Shown: positions 50,311-62,689 of the stretch, in pieces
How positions within the stretch are numbered: position 1 is the stretch's first letter
How the letters are laid out: the number at the start of each line of letters is the position of its first letter
NCBI RefSeq assembly: GCF_003589595.1
Contig: NW_020654422.1
Location: 17,713,258-17,777,257, forward strand
DNA from: Hyposmocoma kahamanoa
Lineage: Eukaryota; Arthropoda; Insecta; Lepidoptera; Cosmopterigidae
Direction: 5' to 3'
Length of the DNA: 64,000 nt
The notes under the pieces: generated by a model
What the model saw: the letters and a program-made list of their open reading frames with translations, nothing else
Databases searched by the model: none
What the model was told of the DNA's origin: nothing
Position numbers and translations under genes: made by a program

Positions 50311-52649
50311 AACATCTAATATTTTTTAGGTTAAGTTAGGGAGTGTTTTTTTATTGATGTACTGTTTTGTACATCTACCTTTTATTTGTTACAGTTTTTT
50401 TTTACTTTACCTTTTACTTCACGTTAAATAACTTTGTGGACCGGAAGTTTCTTGTTTTACTGCCTTGATCCTGATCACGGTTGTTAGGGTACAACCCTTT
50501 CAGTATTTATAAATTAGATGTATTTTAACACGTATTTAAACATATTATTAATAAAGAAAACGTGAAGTTGAATAAGTTCAAATCTTTAGATACTTTATAT
50601 ATTTAGATTCAATTATGAAGAAAATCTTTAGACATGCATATTTCCGTCAATTTCTCTCAAAATTTCTATTTTTATTTCTTTGTAATACGTATACATAAGA
50701 GTAGGTCAATTGATTTGGTAGATACTTATTACATGAATAACTTTACCCCATAACGTTTAGAGTAAAGCACAAGTTTCAAAATAATTTATCTTATCGCCGA
50801 AATGTAAAGATAGATGTAACACGGTTTATTTCATAATAAAAAAAAACAGAAAAATGCGATGACTTCTCATAAATTTATTGAAAAACATCGCGTGTCAAGG
50901 TTGTTATAAATTCGTAGCTCTTGTATTTCTTTGACTCGGGTGTAAAGTGGTCTACTCGTTAGCAAAAAACTGGTTAAATCAAAGCAAGCCAAAATCTGTC
51001 CTTGATATAACTTTTCGTAAATTCGAAAATACCGTTTACCGTATTGTGAATTTAACCAGTATATTTTACTAAATACAGCCTTTCATACGGGAACAGGAGG
51101 ACATTCGTACACGTGACGTCAAAAAAAAAACGTTGCCCGAGGTACGGCCGTAAACTTTTAATTATAGGGATTGGGTAGATTTTAGTGGGCATCACGATAA
51201 CAGTGAGTTCACGCAATATAATGGGTCTTTTGTTGGCCGGTTACGTGCAGGTTTGCAGTTAAATTTTGTAAGTGAATAATTACAGTGAGATTTAGTGAGT
51301 GACCATTTGGTAATTGCGTGGGTAGGGCGTGTCTACGTAATGTGTTATACTTGGATTTGTCGAAGAGATTAAGTGCAAACATATTCAGGAATTTGTTTTA
51401 TTATTGAAGAAACTGTTTTAGTGTTGTTATTACTTTTATTTATTTTGTACATAAAGTAATAATGTTTTGGATGATAAATAATAGTTTTTCTTCATAATTT
51501 TAGTAACCAATCGAGTAGCGTCATGAGCCGACGTCCGTGCCCCTTAGGATGCCTCAGACCCGCTACTTATATTTTTAACGGGTGAAGAATCTTCAGCTCG
51601 CCTTTTTATCTGGTGGCGCTGTCAAAGTCATCAGAAAAAAACTTTTTGAGGGCCTAGTTACAGACCAACGAGATCGCAACACTCTCGAGCCCCTCAGTTC
51701 GGCGTGTATTTGTGCAGATTCTATCCTATGGCACGCCATTCTAGAGGAAGTGTCCAGTAGCATCTTGAGCAGAGGTCTGTGCCTACCTGGGCGCCATCAG
51801 GCCCGCTACTAACAATTTTATATGGGTTAATACGCGCAGTCAAGGCCGTCAGCAGCCAACTGCAAAATGTCGTCAATAAAAAAACTTTTTGGGTTTTGTT
51901 TGGAGTTTAAATAAATAGTAATTACTGGTGAGTTAGTGTTTTATTTTGTAACGCCCAGTACACTTTGTGAACATATAAACTCTCCAACCCGCATTAGGCA
52001 AGCTTTGCAGATTATAAACTGAGCCCTGAGAACATCGTTGGTCCAGACGAACAGGGTTTTACCTCAAAAAAACAGATTTTTCACGCCAACAATATTAAAG
52101 TTTCTTTTGGCATTATTTCTGTCGCTATTGTTATTTGGTTCTACTCGCCTTTAAAATTTAAAGCCTACAAATTTAACAGTATTTTCGAATACTTCTTATT
52201 CTTATTCAGATCTTTATTTTGTACAAAACCCTGAAATTGTTCAGAAAGGTCTATAATATTACCCTGTTGAACATAAAATATTTGTGATTCAGAGTATTAA
52301 CTAAATTATTCATGCGTAATACTGTTAAAAGAAAAAAGAAATAATATTCAATTCGATAAAACTCTGAGGAACATAGTAGTATATAAAAAAAATACTCTAT
52401 TATTGGCGTAGAAGCCAGTTGTTTTGGTAAACAACTGGCGTGGTTTATAAAGGATTGAATGAAAACCGATCTGAGTCACTCTTTTGGCGGCATTCCTCTA
52501 AGCAACATAGTGTTCAACGTATGCCGAGTGTACTAACGATTGCTTCGATTATCTTAATTAGCTTATTTTATTGACGTTCGTTATTTTGTTCCACTGTTAG
52601 TTATAAATTATTTTGATTCGTTAAAATTAAATTTCTTATGTAGTTCGTT
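50311..52649. other. Unassigned sequence with minor repeats
   Basis: A related pair ATGCCTCAGACCCGCTACTT (51549) and CGCCATCAGGCCCGCTACTA (51791) lies ~240 bp apart. A perfect 11-bp hairpin (GCCAGTTGTTT ... AAACAACTGGC) spans 52414-52439. No gene was found. Confidence 0.4.
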
Positions 52650-52750
52650 AATAGGTTTTTGAAAAAAACAAATATACGGGATTTGAATCCGGAAAAATAG
52701 TTTCATTTCCTATGTGTAACAATCGCGAAAACCTAAGAACTCGATAGTTC
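52650..52750 (+). mobile_element. Family G fragment
   Basis: TTTGAAAAAAACAAATATAC, GGATTTGAATCCGGAAAAAT and AATCGCGAAAACCTAAGAAC then TCGATA. Confidence 0.7.
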
Positions 52751-53676
52751 GTTAATGTTTTTTTAAAATGTAATTCTGCTTGTATGTCTAAGACTAGATT
52801 ACCATAACAATTCAATGAAAAAAATATCCCAAAAAAGGTATTACATTGAAATAATCGTCTTTGTTTTAGAAATAAATATTTTTACATTACATTTTTACCT
52901 TATAATGAACACATGCTGTGTTCGAATACGACTGTGTCGCTCAATGTTTGGGGCCAAAACGTGTAAAAAGTTCGTAGATACTACACTATCTACTACCTAC
53001 CGCGCCATTTCACTTTCACATCATATATAAGTCTTTGTTCATTAGAAATATCTCGATTATTTGTATAGGACTGTATTTTAAAGTTAAAAGTCCACATTTT
53101 TGAGTTCAAACACTGTTCATCCAAGGCAACGATCTGTGATCAACAATATAATAATGGAGTGATGATGTTGATATTGTTCACTAAACAACTTAATAAAACA
53201 ATATTTATACTGTAATCAGAAGAAAATGTTCACACAATGTTTCGAAACCAAAAAAATGTCAAACAAAATCTGTATACAACTGTCGTAAACAAGGGAGAAT
53301 TTCATCAAACTCATTCCCAGTTTGTATACCACTCGGTTGAGGTGTTGTCAAAATAGCGCGCTACATCACCACCGCGCGAAACAAAGCGTTCGAGCTCCCA
53401 TTCACAAAATAATGTTCCACGACACGCAACACTGTCTAAATATCAACTGGTTGCGTATATATAAAATACTGTCTTGTTTTTGGTAAAATATCTGTCTATA
53501 TTTTTATCATCATCAATTCATTGAGAATAATAAAATTTATGTATTTACATATATGCATGTCTCAATTAATTGGTTATGGTTTGGGTATTCTGGGAGTGTC
53601 CCGGACTGAATTTCGTTGCTTTGGTACTCATAGTACAGGAAATTCTCTTTGTGTTTCTTTTTTTTTTAACATCAAG
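52751..53676. other. Unassigned sequence
   Basis: Nothing recognised. Confidence 0.45.
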
Positions 53677-53857
53677 AGACGAGACGAACAAGTCGTGCGC
53701 CAGATCATCGAGCTCACGTCTGTCCTTTATAATTTCAGTGCCACTCAGAGCTTTAAACCGCAAAGATCAGAGGGGCACTATCACTGCGCCCGACACTCTG
53801 AGACATAAGTTGACAAGTTCCATGTGCCTGTAATTTCAGCAGCACCCTTACCCTTCT
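53677..53857 (-). mobile_element. Family E copy, truncated
   Basis: GACGAACAAGTCGTGCGCCA, CACTCAGAGCTTTAAACCGC, GAGACATAAGTTGACAAGTT and GTGCCTGTAATTTCAGCAGC. The 5' third is missing, as at 36314. Confidence 0.85.
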
Positions 53858-54437
53858 CTAATTTGTGACTAGGTGTGTGAGTTGTCTGCCGCTTTACATA
53901 AATAGGTTGTACAACACGATCCTATAATAAATTAATAATTTTCTACTCCTAAACTAAAAGAATGAAGACCTGTGTCAAAAGAGTTGACGTTTCACTGTTG
54001 GGCACGAATCTCCTGGAAGAAAAAGGTTTAAGGCCATAGTCCGCCAAACTGATCAAATGCGGTTTGGGGAATTGACAGGTCTTCCAAAGGTTTCATCACG
54101 ATGTTTTCATTAACTTCTAGCTGGAGCAATTTTTACTAAATATTCCACAAATGTATGCAACTTACAAATTTAAGTTACACGTACACAGAGACTCGAACTG
54201 TCACCCTCTCAATTAAAAAGTTCTGCCACGCAGCAACTAGTTAATGGATTTGTTACCCTTATGGTATTTTTAACTTCTAAAAAGGAAAGGTTATCAATTT
54301 GACATTTGTGAGCCAATTTTTTATTTTTTTATTTTTTTTATTGTGACTCGGTAAAATGACTGCACCGCGCCTGATGGAAAGTGCAAATACAGTCCAGAGA
54401 TGAGAATAACGGATGGAAAACACAAATATCTTCTCCA
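53858..54437. other. Unassigned sequence
   Basis: A stretch at 54340-54410 (TTGTGACTCGGTAAAATGAC, then GCGCCTGATGGAAAGTG) looks like another repeat end without a second copy here. Confidence 0.35.
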
Positions 54438-54600
54438 AATTTCGATGACTCTTTTTATTGGAATGGTGCTACCAATCAAATTGAAGAAAATATTCCACCT
54501 TAGAGGTTATGTTGGGATGACAAATTAGGGAATGAATCTTGTATATTAGATTTAATAGACATTCCGTTAACCATTTCAGTAAAACTTCGCGAATACATAA
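54438..54600 (-). mobile_element. Family F element, partial reverse copy
   Basis: CAAATTGAAGAAAATATTCC then ACCTTAGAGG is the reverse of the family F interior, followed by AATGAATCTTGTATATTAGA and TTCCGTTAACCATTT. Confidence 0.5.
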
Positions 54601-55734
54601 AACAAACACAGAGAAACGTTATAATTATTTAAAAATAGAATTATTTGAGCTTTAAGTAAATTGACAAACACATTGTTAGCCTATTTATATTTTAATTTAC
54701 CTCTTGATGTTATAATTGTCTCGCACAATAATTAGCTACTGTTTAAAAAAAATGTGCAATAGAGTTGTTTACATTAACAAATAGAATTTTACATTTAGTT
54801 TATATTACACTATATTGAATTTGAATTTATCTTCTAGTTGAGTGGTTTAAAAGGCTGGACATGTTTCCCTTTTTTAAGGCTATCACATTAGCTACCAGAC
54901 CTGTTCTATTCAGTCCATTCATTGCCTTAAACAATGGTAATGGCTGGATCTGGACATGAAATGTAACCGTGCTGTAAAATTTTAAATATACTTTAAAATC
55001 TTTTCATTACATTCGACAAGGACATAATCTTAATTTATAAATAAAGTTAATTAAAATATAGACAATTTCAAATTTTTCATATCATATATGACGTAGAATA
55101 GACTTTAAACCTAAAGTGTGCAGTGTGCTCTAGATACACATAACAAAACAAAAAACGTTTTAAAAGTCTTATAAAAAACAACATTAAATAGCGCAGGTTG
55201 ATATTTTGGAAATACGCACTTTGGTCCTCGACGCACGAAATAATAATATAAATCAGTTATAAAATAAACCAAAATGTTAATAAAAGACCTTTTCACCTTT
55301 CGGTTTAAAACGCGTAGTCCCGCACATACATTTATCGTAGAGGAGCTACGGTAAATCGTAGCAACGTAGCGCTATTACGTGCTACGCTAATCCGCCGTAA
55401 AAAATTCATACTACGCGTACTGAGTTATAACTGGGAATTTCAAACAAGCTTTATTGCCGTTGCATTGGCGGGAAAGAATTATTATAGAAGTTAAGACATT
55501 AGCATAAAACCATTTGAGATTTTTTTTTATTTTAAAGTCACAATTTGCTTTTATTGCCATTTATTACTTTGTATATGTATGTGTCATAATATCACCTAAT
55601 GGTAAGTAAGACCTTGCCCGTACACGAGAGTAGAACACAGTTCCTATTTATATTAAGTTGAAGAACCTATATGTTGTAACGACGGGTTGGGCATTTGAGA
55701 CAATATATTTATGAATTTTATATTAGATATACGA
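54601..55734. other. Unassigned AT-rich sequence
   Basis: A cluster of CTACG/CGTAG motifs lies at 55341-55425 (GCTACGGTAAATCGTAGCAA, CGTGCTACGC). No gene was found. Confidence 0.4.
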
Positions 55735-55767
55735 TTTAGATCAGAAAAAATAGTTTCATTTCCTAAA
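55735..55767 (+). mobile_element. Family G end fragment
   Basis: TTAGATCAGAAAAAATAGTT then TCATTTCCT. Another sliver (GTGTAACAATCGCGAAAATC then TAAGA) is at 56346-56370. Confidence 0.4.
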
Positions 55768-55889
55768 AAAAAACTGATATTTAATAATATAGCATACAAA
55801 CATTAAAAAAATAAGAAAGTTTATAAATAGACAATTTCATCGAATGCCGTTCCCTGGGGCATCGTGCCCAGAGGGCTGGCAAACTAATC

Positions 55890-55985
55890 ATAATCATATT
55901 ATTTATTGCTTTATGTGGTACAAAAGGTCTTAAAGCCATTATTATATTCCAACATAAACCCTGTAAGGGCACTGCAATCACCACA
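55890..55985 (-). repeat. Family I copy, probable LINE 3' tail
   Basis: TTTATGTGGTACAAAAGGTC, then CCAACATAAACCCTGTAAGG and GCACTGCAATCACC. Confidence 0.5.
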
Positions 55986-57017
55986 AGTGCATTGATGGGG
56001 GTGGGCTGTTCTTGCCCTCAATTGGAGGCAGATAGCTAGTGTGAGGAAAAGACCGTCTAATAAAGTGCCGATATGGGCCGAGAGTAGTGCGTGAAGCCAA
56101 CATCCAGAATCCTTTTCAAAGGTGGTTATGAAACGGTGGCTATGGTCGCTGGCACAGTGTATAAGTTCTTCTTGAACGATCTTGCAGAGCGGCTCGTCCC
56201 AGCACCTCTGTTATTGTATTTATTATAATAAAAAAGCACGCGGTGTTGAAATTTATATAGTTTGTTTTAGACTCAGTACACTTTTTAGCACTAATTTACT
56301 CTTTCGTAGCCAGTTGTCGAACTTGATTTTGAAGGCATTGATATGCGTGTAACAATCGCGAAAATCTAAGATTATATTTAACTCCGTATTTATTTTTATT
56401 TACTGGCACACGTTCTGTTATACTTTTATGAATATATGTCCCTATAAGGTGCCAGTGATTAAACAAGGTGGCAGCACTATGCTCATTTACACTATTTATT
56501 GCAGTGTTATAAACAAGTACGTACGTGACTGTGTTATTTATGAAATTCAAGCTTGGAATTTAATCGAGTTCTACGGAATTTGCCAATTGGAATGTTGACC
56601 TACTCTGTTCTTATTTATTATTATAGAATATGACTAAAGAATTTGGTATAATTTCTTACTTATTACAAATTTCAATAAAATAAACCATTTAAACCATTTA
56701 TTTCCACACACATTAATTACATAACAAAACTAAGCTCAAAAGATTTATTTAATAAGAGTTTATTTAATATGCATTAAATGATTTGTGTGTGGGGGATAGT
56801 CTCAGTATTTACTAAGTGGCAGAAGTCGCTCAGAACTGGTTTTCAGCCTGCCCCCGATCTTAGCAAACACATTTATAATTGCGTTTGTTTCGCAAGCTTA
56901 TTATAACACAAACTTATTAACGTTATATAGCTAACTAAACTAGTTCACAAAATAAACCTTTTTTAAACGCAAAAGAGACAACTCTACATATCTTGCAATC
57001 CTGTGAACTCTCTCTTA
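55986..57017. other. Unassigned, possibly LINE-derived near 56040-56210
   Basis: The moderately GC-rich segment 56040-56210 next to the family I tail could be decayed LINE coding sequence on the minus strand. No motif was confirmed. Confidence 0.3.
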
Positions 57018-57285
57018 CTACTAGAGATGCACATTATGATTCGATTATTATGAAAATATATTCAAATGTATACGATGACGAGTATTTGTATAAATTCATT
57101 TCAATACGATTTTCGAGCAATAAACATTTTGTAATAATATCTTTATATTTAAACAAAACTCGGTTTACAAATATTTGTTTGTAAATAGTTTTTGCCCTCC
57201 ATTTCAGACATTAATGAGTTTTAACCCGATTGAAAACCAACGTTAACAAAGCGCCGAGTTAAAACTCTGGCGCAAGCCAATATCT
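57018..57285 (+). mobile_element. hAT-like MITE O, uninterrupted copy
   Basis: It starts CTAGAGATGCACATTATGAT and ends GGCGCAAGCCAATATCTGAT, giving inverted AGAGATG/CAATATCT ends. The interior has AAATAGTTTTTGCCCTCCAT and GAGTTTTAACCCGATTGAAA, matching the reverse of 39690-40205 without the nested family G. No 8-bp target duplication is evident. Confidence 0.45.
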
Positions 57286-57571
57286 GATTATTTGACATTA
57301 TAATTTTCTGGGTCATCAGTTCGCTATTGCAATCAAAAGTTCACCGTAACGGTTTACGTATAAGGTTAATTTTTGGTTAAGATTACGCAGGGACATTAAT
57401 TATTATACTAATGAAATGTTTCTGGTGAAAACATAAACGTGCCTTTATTAAAATATCTCACAGTGCGTAGCTAATTCAGTAAAAATTGTTCTAAATTGTT
57501 AAAGGTTAATATTTGCAATGACGTTTTAAGATATTAAAATTTTATCCCAAACTAATGTTTATATTAATATA
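57286..57571. other. Unassigned AT-rich sequence
   Basis: Nothing recognised. Confidence 0.45.
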
Positions 57572-57775
57572 TACTCTCTGGGAAACCTAAGGGTAGATAG
57601 CCCCACCTTGCCCAACGCATTGGCATTCAAAGGGGGAACGCTGCAAGCATCTTGGGCACTTTGCCGCGGGAACCCAATTTTATTCATATAATTTCACCAT
57701 ACTTTTATTTTCTAGTGTTTAAGCTTTTATTGTACCTTATGTGCATATTTTAACTTATTTATTTTACTGATAAAT
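57572..57775 (+). repeat. Repeat H, probable LINE 3' end, copy 2
   Basis: TCTGGGAAACCTAAGGGTAG, CAAAGGGGGAACGCTGCAAG, CATCTTGGGCACTTTGCCGC and TTTAAGCTTTTATTGTACCT align with 35975-36165. Confidence 0.55.
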
Positions 57776-57879
57776 ATTAAACTGATGTATATAATAATAG
57801 AATATTATACATTACATAGAAACATGACACGTTAAGATAATAAATTGAACCTTTTTCATAAAACAAATTGGTTTGTGGA

Positions 57880-58070
57880 ATTACATTTTATTCTGCCAAA
57901 TTTTATTGAAATTGGAAAGTAGGTAAAATCCAATAAACAGAATTCATCCCCTATTTATCCACTCTCAGAGGTGGAATATTCTCTTCAAATTTGAATGGAA
58001 CCACTATTAAGGTAGCCAATTTCCAACAAAATAAGACTCATTCAAATCTTCTTGAAGTGGGTTAAATTTT
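57880..58070 (+). mobile_element. Family F element, partial copy
   Basis: CTGCCAAATTTTATTGAAAT, CTCAGAGGTGGAATATTCTC, TTCAAATTTGAATGGAACCA and CTTGAAGTGGGTTAAA. Confidence 0.55.
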
Positions 58071-58724
58071 TGGAGTGAAATTCGTATCGATACGACTGTT
58101 ATTATAACCATGAATCTGCTACACGTTGCACTGCTGGCCACGGGTATCTTAAGATAAAATCTTGTTCATAGCCCGCCGCCATGCAGGTGTTATCCTATTT
58201 ATTCTTCCGTTTTGTTTTTATCTACCGCCATTTTGTCTATGTTTGCTTGGACAACAAGCCGGAAGATGTAATGAAGAAAAGAATGTGACTAATTTTGAAA
58301 ATAGAATAAACAACGAATTCGTCACGATAGTGGCCAGTATTATTTTTAAATTGGAAATAGTCCAAAAATGATTTCTTTTCAGCCACTCCTCGTGTTTATT
58401 TATTTATACATCAGACCAGTCCCCCAATGGATGAGGTACAGATTTCAACCTTTACCCGCTAAACTTCCTTACACACTTCTTTCGTTTTCTCCTCATAAAT
58501 TTTCATACACGTCCGTTTAATCTTGTTACTTGTAACCTACCTTTTTTAAGGCCATCAATCTGGTTGAGATATGTATACGTCGAGATCGGCTTTCCCTGCG
58601 TTACTAACCACATTTTGTAAATTTGTGTCGTTATTCTACTAACATTTTATCCTTTTTGAATGATTGAATAACCAACCAGCCAATTTTATAACATACAAAC
58701 TAATATCAAAAAATTTAGACTCAA
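58071..58724. other. Unassigned sequence
   Basis: Nothing recognised. Confidence 0.45.
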
Positions 58725-58850
58725 ACCAGCGTCTTCTAGCTTCTGACACGGTTTGCTAGTAGACGCTGGTTTGAATCAGATCGACGGATTTTTTCTTAGT
58801 CTTCGATCTTTGTATTAATAATTATAGAAATATTAGTTAAAATCTGTTAG
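58725..58850 (+). mobile_element. SINE family D fragment
   Basis: TTCTGACACGGTTTGCTAGT, AGACGCTGGTTTGAATCAGA and TCTTCGATCTTTGTATTAAT. A short inverted CCAGCGTCTTCTAGC lies just upstream at about 58728. Confidence 0.55.
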
Positions 58851-59219
58851 TTACAATCTAAGTTTTACAAAAAATCAACTTTTTCACCCAACGGACTGGA
58901 CAAGCCTACGAATACGAGGAATGGGAGAGTTCAAGCCAAAAACTGTTTTTTCTAACTTTCATTTCAACGAAGGTTAGGTATTAACATAATTGCGTTACAC
59001 ACGAAGGGCGGTGATTTCACCCATTAATGTAAACAAGTTTTAATATAGGAATCCCAGTGAAATCGCGAAAAGAATAGAAATCCTATACCAGACCAGTTAT
59101 AACCATTCGAGCAAAATATAATATGGTTCACTCTTTACGGGTGTGTTAAATAAGCATAAATGGATTTTGGCGTGCATATTATTAACTTACAGGAATAAGT
59201 GATAAAATTGAGTAAAATA
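58851..59219. other. Unassigned sequence
   Basis: Nothing recognised. Confidence 0.45.
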
Positions 59220-59550
59220 ACATTTTTATGAAAAAAACCGACCTAAAAAGGTTTTTTAAAAAAAACCGACTTCAAAAGTTCGTGGAATTACTTCTATTTG
59301 TCACGTTTTACTGGAAAGTGCGCGAAACCGGGCTATCCCCTACTTTACCACCCTTAGAGGTGGAATAATTTCTTTAAATTTAAATGGAATCAATAATGAT
59401 GTACCCTCAAAAGGTGAGATCAATAGTGAGGTTTTCAACAAAAAAAGAATCATCAAAATCGGTTCATGAATCGAAGTAATCGCGTAATACATAGACAAAA
59501 AAATACAGCCAAATTGAGAACCTGCTCCTTTTTCAAACTCGATCAAAAAA
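59220..59550 (+). mobile_element. Family F element copy with duplicated left terminus
   Basis: AAAAAAACCGACCTAAAAAG and then again AAAAAACCGACTTCAAAAGT within 40 nt. The interior has CTTTACCACCCTTAGAGGTG, AAAATCGGTTCATGAATCGA and CTCCTTTTTCAAACTCGATC. Confidence 0.6.
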
Positions 59551-59641
59551 GAACAAATATGGAACTGTGAAAACATATCATACTTATAAAAAAGGCCAGG
59601 GTGTTTATTTTCAAAAACTATGACAAGGGTATAAATTATTT

Positions 59642-59945
59642 AGTAGCAGTAGAGCTCCTTGTGGAAGAGTTCGTTCAGGGAATTACTGCCACCTTACCTA
59701 TTTTTGCCGCCAAGTAGAAATGTCAGCATTACTGTGTTCCGGTTTTGAAAGGTAACGGTGCTGGTGAAATTACAGGCACATTAGACTTGTCTAGTTACGT
59801 CTTAGGGTGACGGGCACAGTTGCAGTGTTCCTCAGATCTTCGCGACTTAAAGCTCTGAATGGCACTGCAACTATTATGGACAGGCGTGTGGCTTACCATG
59901 ACCTGTTCGTCCCGTCACTTGATATTATAAAAAAAAATATTTAAA
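59642..59945 (+). mobile_element. Family E, full-length copy
   Basis: It starts AGTAGCAGTAGAGCTCCTTG and runs through TTACCTATTTTTGCCGCCAA, GGTGCTGGTGAAATTACAGG and AACTATTATGGACAGGCGTG to CCCGTCACTTGATATTATAA plus an A-run. About 300 bp, and the best copy for defining the family together with 61486-61785. Confidence 0.85.
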
Positions 59946-60639
59946 AGAACACCATGTATAGAATGTACTAGATTTTTACCCTATTTAAATTAAATTCACT
60001 TGTTATCACTTGTCGACACACGCAACCGTCCACAGTCGCGTGCTAGTCCGGTTTTTGTTTGAAATATTCAATTACGTTACTTGGTCATTATTTTTTAGAA
60101 TCATTACACTTTAAATTTAATTAATGTTAACCATTGAATCATGCAATAAGCAAATGAATAATTGTTTCCTTTGAAATAAGGTGCAGATAGTTGGATGCTG
60201 ATAAGCAATAAAGTGTCAGCTTACTTTTGCAAAAATGGCGCCTAACGATTTTTCGTTGTTTTTGATAGTTTGTTCAAAAATTTACGTACAAAATGAAAAT
60301 TTTTGCTGTTTTGCTACTGTTGTACTTTTATTACTGTTGGGGATATATAGTAATAAATCAAAACATTTCAACATTCCTAAGGTGACAAAAGCAAACATTT
60401 TTATTTTAAGTAAATTTTAGAATAAACCATCTAAAAAAACCAAAAAAATCTTCAGGTATGGGTGCTTATTTCGCAAAACGACGATAACGACTAAGAAGAA
60501 GACATGGCGTGTTCTAGATAATCGAAAAAATAATAAGAAGTCGAATTTCCTAATAGTAATGTAGATATAAGTTGCTAAAGGAAGCTGGTTAAGAACGAAG
60601 CAGTAATCACAGTTATACCAAGTTAACGTCAATTTGTAC
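59946..60639. other. Unassigned sequence
   Basis: Nothing recognised. Confidence 0.45.
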
Positions 60640-60732
60640 TACAGTTTAGAAATGTCGGAGTAAACGCGTAAAATATATAAAAAAATACACTCGAATTGAG
60701 AACTTTCTCTTTTTTGAAAGCGGTTAAAAAGT
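60640..60732 (+). mobile_element. Family F right-end fragment
   Basis: AGAAATGTCGGAGTAAACGC, AATACACTCGAATTGAGAAC and TTTTTTGAAAGCGGTTAAAA. Confidence 0.55.
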
Positions 60733-61029
60733 CACACTACAAAAAGCACAACAAAAACTTGACATGTTACAAAAAGTAGACTTACTTCTTTTGTACAACA
60801 AAAACGATCGCAGATTGCACGGAACGGTATTTACAGAGAAGCACGATACTGGAGTGTTTATAGACGCTTGTGTATTTATGTCCTTTTAATGGCGTCGCAC
60901 ATTATTGGGTCACTAAGCGACATTTATCGAGAAAACATTACGATTTATGTTATTTAGTGCCAATTGAAGACAGCCAAACGAGTATTTGTGAACAGAGACA
61001 CACTTTTCTGGCCCATTTAAATTGACTTC
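60733..61029. other. Unassigned sequence
   Basis: Nothing recognised. Confidence 0.45.
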
Positions 61030-61200
61030 CTATTTAATAAATATTAAAAAAAGATCGAACTCTAAGAAAGAATTCACTTCGATCCGGCTGGATTCGAACC
61101 AACGTCTTCTAGCAAACCGTGCGAGACGTTATCCCAACTAAGTCACGGAAGGAACCAACGGACTTCACGAATTTTTCCATGTGTTCGTTCCAGATCTTTA
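61030..61200 (-). mobile_element. SINE family D, best tRNA-like head
   Basis: Reversed, the head reads CCGTGACTTAGTTGGGATAA and then TGCTAGAAGACGTTGGTTCG with AATCCAGCCGGATCGAAGTG. It contains a perfect box B (GGTTCGAATCC) and a box A-like TGACTTAGTTGG, the features of an internal pol III promoter. It has body similarity to 27585 and 61855. Confidence 0.7.
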
Positions 61201-61485
61201 TTTTGGTTTTTAACGACTTTTTACCGTAACGCCATCTGTGAGAAATGTAGTTTTGGCTTAGGGAGCATAAGGAGCTTTTTTTAAAAAAAAAAATAATTAC
61301 AGCTTAGCTTAACAAGGCAACCAGCAGAGTTAGATACCCGTAGTTTAATAGATTTCATCGATGCATTTGTTAGTCTGAAACTTTATCCACCTCGTAAGGT
61401 GCCTACAAGTACATTGAGATGTACCTTGTACTCTACATTCTTACCAGTATGGTGTGGGGACGATCTGGATGCATAATTATCTTTA

Positions 61486-61785
61486 TAGCAGTAGAGCTCC
61501 TTGTGAAAGTGTTTGTCCAGGGAAGTATTGCCACCTTGTCTATTTTTACTGCCAAGCTGTAATGCCAGAATTACTATGTTTCGATTTTGAAGGGCAAGGG
61601 TGCTGGTGAAATTACAGGCACATGGGACTTGTCAACTTATGTCTCAGGGTGACGGGCGCAGTGGCAGTGTCCCACAGATCTTTACGATTTAAAGAGCTGA
61701 ATGGCACTGCAACTGTTATGGACAGGCGTGTAGCTTACCATCAGGCGCGATGACTTGTTCGTCCTGTCCCTTGATATAATTAAAA
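61486..61785 (+). mobile_element. Family E, full-length copy
   Basis: GCAGTAGAGCTCCTTGTGAA, TGGGACTTGTCAACTTATGT, CTCAGGGTGACGGGCGCAGT and AACTGTTATGGACAGGCGTG, ending CCCTTGATATAATTAAAAAT. Confidence 0.88.
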
Positions 61786-61854
61786 ATAAACTATATATGA
61801 AAGTTTTCTTTTCACTCAGCGAAAAAGTCGTTAAAAGATCTGCAACAAACACAT

Positions 61855-62060
61855 GTAAAAAGTCGTGAGGTCCGTTGATTTGTTCAGTGGCTAAGTTACC
61901 ATAACTTTGCTAGAAGACGTTGGTCCGAATCCAACCGGATCGAAGTGAATTTTTTCTAAGTGTTCAATCTTTGTTTAATAATTACAACAAACCAGTGGAA
62001 TAATTTCACAAAAAAATATTTAAATGTCATGGTGGTGAAATATCCTGACATACAATAAAA
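61855..62060 (+). mobile_element. SINE family D copy with full body
   Basis: GTGAGGTCCGTTGATTTGTT, TTGCTAGAAGACGTTGGTCC, AACCGGATCGAAGTGAATTT and ACAACAAACCAGTGGAATAA, ending ATGTCATGGTGGTGAAATAT. Confidence 0.7.
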
Positions 62061-62076
62061 CTTAATTACAATTTAG

Positions 62077-62168
62077 AAATGTTCATTTCCCAAATTGACC
62101 TTACTGGGAATCAAAACCCGGACCTCCTCGTCTTGCGTACAAACCGCTTAGTCACCGAGTTCGTCAAT
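62077..62168 (-). repeat. SINE-like head fragment
   Basis: GGAATCAAAACCCGGACCTC and CAAACCGCTTAGTCACCGAG reversed give box A-like TGACTAAGCGG and box B-like GGGTTTTGATTCC. A CCCAAATTGACCT body start relates it to 40430 and 45285. Confidence 0.5.
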
Positions 62169-62318
62169 ATTGATACACATAAGAAATATAACTATTCTGC
62201 CCAGATCTAAGTCACGTAACCTTGTTTTTTTTTCTAAGAGAGAGAGACCAATATTACGCACCCTTTTACAGGTCAGTCAGCCGTGACCTGTAAAGGGACC
62301 TGTCAATAAAAATATTAT
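62169..62318. mobile_element. Family G core fragment
   Basis: CACCCTTTTACAGGTCAGTC followed by AGCCGTGACCTGTAAAGGGA forms an inverted ACAGGTCA/TGACCTGT pair, the centre of the foldback family. Confidence 0.5.
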
Positions 62319-62689
62319 ATGGGTTATCCATATATTTTATTGAATATCATGATGCTCTTACTACCTGTAAAAAAAGGTTTCATACTTAAGAACTCCATAT
62401 ACCGTACCTTATTAAAAGTAATAGAATCTTTTCTATATTCATTCACGTTGAAACGAAATAAGAAAGATCAAAAAGCAATACAAACGAGAATATCGTTAAA
62501 TTGATTTATTAAAAATGTATTGGTTAAGTGTAATTAATGTATTGGTTCACATTATGAGTTCAATAAACGATGCGGGGAAACGAGCAATTAAGTACATTTT
62601 AAAACATTGTCATGATTGTAAGCTTGTTGACTTAAAATTTGTAATTTTGTATTTAAATCTGATTTTATCAATAATGGTTCGTTAACAAT
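62319..62689. other. Unassigned AT-rich sequence
   Basis: Nothing recognised. Confidence 0.45.
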
